NCBI GenBank assembly: GCA_021464245.1
Contig: JADCRB010000061.1
Location: forward strand, 93,307 to 157,306
Source of the DNA: Carallia brachiata
Taxonomy: Eukaryota; Streptophyta; Magnoliopsida; Malpighiales; Rhizophoraceae
Length of the DNA: 64,000 nucleotides
Direction: 5' to 3'
In this document: positions 60,794 to 64,000 of the stretch, piece after piece
Position numbering within the stretch: position 1 is the stretch's first letter
Layout of the letters: every line of letters starts with the position of its first letter
Translations under genes and position numbers: made by a program
Notes under the pieces: model-generated
The model's input: only the letters and a program-made list of their open reading frames with translations
Database searches by the model: none
Told to the model about the DNA's origin: nothing

Positions 60794-62149
60794 ATTTCTG
60801 AATTTCCGCTCTTTTAGGGACTCCATAAGGTGGTCGGTAGTGCATTCTGCAAATGGACATTTCTGCATGGAAATTTTGTTTTGAACAATTCAAGTCTCAT
60901 GACCTTTTTAGTATCCACTCTCTTGGCTTGTTTGTTGGGTTACTTTCTTAGCAGTTAGCAAGTCGGCCGAGGATCAAGGGATGGTATTGCCATTCCCAAT
61001 AGAAAGACGTTGTAATCTTTCCTTTAATCTGTTAGATTGGTGAGCAGGTTAGTAATTGATGAACCTATTAGTCCATGATCTGTGAATTGATGGGCCAAAC
61101 AAACTTTGGGATTACAATGTGATGGATGTAATTTTCATTGATCAGTTCTAAACTGTATGCTCAAACACTCCATGAAATTAGATGATCCAATTTGTCTAAA
61201 CCGAATGCTTAATGGAGTTTGCTACTTACTATTATTTTTTACTTTTTTTTTTATAATCACCGATTAAAAATTAACATATCAATATTTTTTAATAATAAAT
61301 TTGTAATATATTTAATTTTTAACTTTTTGACAGTTAATCAATATATGTTATGTATGAGCAACTGTAAAAGATAATGGTAAAGTGGCTCCTCTATGATTGA
61401 TGATCATAGAAATGACTAGAAAAATCGCAAGAAAATTGAAATTCTTACCAACTTGATCTTGTTGCCTTCGGCAACAAACATGCACGAAGCATTCTACGAA
61501 CTATGTGTTTGAATAACCAAAATTCTCGATAATTAGCTCATGGTCTTTCAGTCAAAAAACAACGTTGATGAAGACGTATCGGTACACTATTCCGCGGGGG
61601 ATTGTAATTTTCCATGAATTTCCCATTTCTCACTCAACGACGGAACTTTGCTTATTTCTGTTTTTGAGGATCTGACGAATCAAATGATATTTTTGTTCCA
61701 ATTTTTACCTTTTCTTTTCCCGCTGAATCAAACTTTTTCTTGCCATAATGTTTTACTTCCTATTAGTATTGTTGGTACAAGTCAGATCCTAGATGTAGAA
61801 ATATAAAAAAATTGCCTTCTCGATTCAAAAAAATGATCTTAGACGATTAAAGTAACTGCTATTAATAAAATCCTAATTAATTGTTAACAACTTGATTAAA
61901 CAACATCTAAAAAAAAAAAGAAAAAAAACTTAGATTAAACACAAGCCAAAAAAAAAAAGAAAGAAAGAAAGAAAGAAAAACCCACCAAATAAAACTACTT
62001 TGATGATTTCCAGTCTCTCACCCATTTGTCCGCATGCAATTTTTCAACTTCCCTCCAAAAGGTTTCCGACACAAACAAAAGTAACCTCTTCAAACGCTCC
62101 TCTTGTTTCGATCTGAAATCGCCATCGTCGTCCTTTGAAAGTTCACGTT
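60794..62149. other. Intergenic between mS41 and the WRN-like exonuclease
   Basis: No gene is seen. There are poly-T and poly-A runs and a (GAAA)n tract at about 61959-61979. The last ~100 bases before 62150 are probably the 5' UTR of the exonuclease gene. Confidence 0.5.
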
Positions 62150-63920
62150 ATGAAAAACTCCCAAGAAACTAACAGGCACGATGTCCTCGCCATTTCTTCT
62201 TCATTTCCTTCAGTCCCCGAGTGGGACCAGCCATTTACAGACCAGGAACTTGAAGCCATTGATGCAATAGAAGCATCGTTTCGATCGCAATCCGTATCTT
62301 CCACAACTCCTTCGCCATCTGTTTTCAAGAAGCGAGTTTCAAGTCCCCAAGGCAGTGCCCAAGACGACCGGGCAAAAAACCGCCGCCAATTGCCAAGTTC
62401 TGTTCTCTCCAAGCCTTTTTCTTTATCCCCATGTCGAGGTAAACTCCAATCCCTTTATTTATTTTTTTTTCTTTTTTCTCATTTTCAGTCAAAAAGATTA
62501 TATGGGTTTGAAGTGCATTCACATTCTTTTGGAGTCTTTGCGTTAATTACTGTATCTATTAAGTTAAATGGCATGTGAAGGTGAGCCTGCCAAAATCCTT
62601 GGGTAGGGTTGACATGATTGTAAAACGTGTCATATGGATTAGTAAAATATTTTGTAAAATTTCTTAGTATATCCTAGCATTGTTCTTTCTAGGTTTGGAA
62701 ATTGCACATTCATATGAATATGGTTTTTCCTAATTTTGCTCGTTTCGTTGTGAATGTGAAGAAGAGTACTATGTTGTAACTCGTAATGTTGCCATTTTTG
62801 TGTGTTAGATCATCTCAGGATGAGATATCCTGCAATGAAGTTTGGAGGACGCATCTGTTATAGTAGAACAGACATGGAGGTAGAAACAGCCACAAGGGAG
62901 CTTCTACAAAGCATTGAATCCAGAAAAGGAGAAATGGGTCAAGTTGTTGTAGGATTTGATATTGAGTGGAAGCCCACCTTCAGAAAAGGTCGGATTACTA
63001 GTTCATTTTGGAATTCTGTTGTGTTGTTGTCTTTGTTAAGTTTATGCAAGTTTATGGACTTTCTTGTTACCTCTGAACCTTTGATTTGGAGATACTTGTA
63101 TGCGAGTATAATATGGACATGAAGCATGAAAAAGGCAGAATCTTGTGGATGTTTTATATCGTTCTTGTAAAAAAAAAGGATCCATGAGGCTCTCACGTTG
63201 TGGGGTATGGGGGAGGGTTAAATGCGCCTTACCTATTGTTTTTATAAATAAGTTGTTTCCCTTCCTAGCATGTTCATGTCCTTGGGTTCATCTGCTGGTT
63301 CCTTGAACCTCACTTTCTACTTTGCCACCTTCTCTTTGTTAAGAGGGAAAATACTTTTACTCAGGTCTGCAATATTGTACTCTAATTGAAGTTTGAGCTT
63401 CACAGTAATGTAACAAAAGATGGTGGTGATCTCCTCATCTCCTTACGAAGCTTTTAAAACTGGTGTGCCTTTGTTAGATATATGCTACCTGTTAAAAAAT
63501 TTGATCTTTCTTCTTTTCAGTATAAGGGGATAAATGAGACCAATACAACAACAAAGAAGTTTTAATCCTAAATTTAATTGCGGTCGACTACATAAATGAG
63601 ACCAATGCGTTGTAAAACTTTCCTGCCACGTGCATTATTTATCTTTTGAAGCTTTTGTCATGTCTAATTGTATATGAAAATATATCACACTAGAAGTTGC
63701 TGTCAGAAAAAACAATTATTCCTGCAGTATAGCAGTGCACTTGTTGTCAGTTAGTTTATATTTGAGAGGAAGTTTGACCCGACAGGTGTTCTGCCTGGGA
63801 AGGCTGCAGTTATGCAGATATGTGGGGATGCAAATATTTGTCATGTGATGCATATCATTCATTCTGGAATAACGCCGAGTCTTCGCATACTTCTTGAAGA
63901 CTCCAAGCTTGTAAAAGTTC
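62150..63920 (+). CDS. Werner syndrome-like 3'-5' exonuclease (WEX-like), 3'-truncated by window edge
   Basis: Three exons are visible: 62150-62438, 62809-62988 and 63786-63920. The gene continues past the right edge. Exon 1 encodes a serine-rich N-terminal tail (MKNSQETNRHDVLAISSS). Exons 2-3 enter the DnaQ-like DEDDy nuclease fold: YPAMKFGGRICYSR, then VVVGFDIEWKPTFRKG, whose DIE supplies the first two metal-binding acids, and VLPGKAAVMQICGDANICHV, then LRILLEDSKLVKV. Plant WEX is a small stand-alone exonuclease related to the WRN nuclease domain, linked to silencing and recombination. The ATG at 62150 is the first in frame; the upstream TTG is not a plausible start. The remaining DEDDy acids lie outside the window. 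The position matches AT4G13870. Confidence 0.88.
63541..63600 (-). mobile_element. RTE-type LINE 3' tail in WEX intron 2
   Basis: Read on the minus strand: TGTAGTCGACCGCAATTAAA, then TTAGGATTAAAAC and TTGTTGTTG. This is the same 3'-end pattern as at 2.25 kb and 59.2 kb. No coding part is seen. Confidence 0.55.
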
Positions 63921-64000
63921 GTAAGATCTTTAACTTATGTTTCTACTCTGCTTCATTAATGTTTGAACTTTTAGTTTGGATTTAGAAGTTGGGTTTCTAT

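Overview
This window looks like nuclear DNA of a eudicot plant. It has long AT-rich intergenic stretches, multi-exon genes with GT-AG introns, plastid and mitochondrial protein genes, RALF peptide genes, and typical plant transposons (hAT-like, Mutator-like and Tourist-like MITEs, RTE-type LINE tails, a small LTR). I found no CRISPR array, operon, rRNA or convincing tRNA gene. I also found no new biological system. The window is an ordinary plant gene island with informative decay and transposon history.

Layout, left to right. At 490-9111 (+) lies a plastid AAE15/AAE16-type acyl-activating enzyme whose 5' exons are outside the window. At 12051-16116 (+) is a selenium-binding protein 1 family gene. 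A nested repeat block follows at about 16.9-18.6 kb, then a RALF32-like peptide gene at 19434-19766. A GT47 exostosin-family pseudogene at 22089-24100 (-) is split by a 620-bp hAT-like element and a 180-bp LTR-like element. A second RALF gene is at 27118-27495 (+), and S-adenosylhomocysteine hydrolase at 32564-34697 (-). Next is a repeat-rich gap holding a 1.1-kb TIR element with a 302-bp tandem array and a Tourist-like MITE. Cytosolic serine hydroxymethyltransferase is at 42385-44859 (+), and the 26-exon RAD50 gene at 46170-57072 (-). A probable mitoribosomal mS41 gene (IGR motif) is at 58276-60793 (+). The first exons of a WRN-like 3'-5' exonuclease gene start at 62150 (+) and run off the right edge.

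From memory, the order AAE15 - SBP - RALF32 - exostosin - RALF31 - SAHH1 - SHM4 - WRN exonuclease matches Arabidopsis chromosome 4 (about AT4G14070 down to AT4G13870). RAD50 is a difference, because it is on chromosome 2 there. SAHH and SHMT are adjacent and both serve one-carbon and methyl metabolism.

Four conserved genes (AAE, SBP, SAHH, RAD50) carry single-base deletions in otherwise perfectly conserved exons. I count nine deletions and no insertion. Adding the missing bases back gives the family's expected length: 479 codons for SBP, 485 for SAHH and 1312 for RAD50. I think assembly indel error is the likeliest cause, but true mutations cannot be excluded from one sequence. The exostosin locus is different: it has two transposon insertions with target-site duplications plus stops and frameshifts, so it is a real pseudogene.
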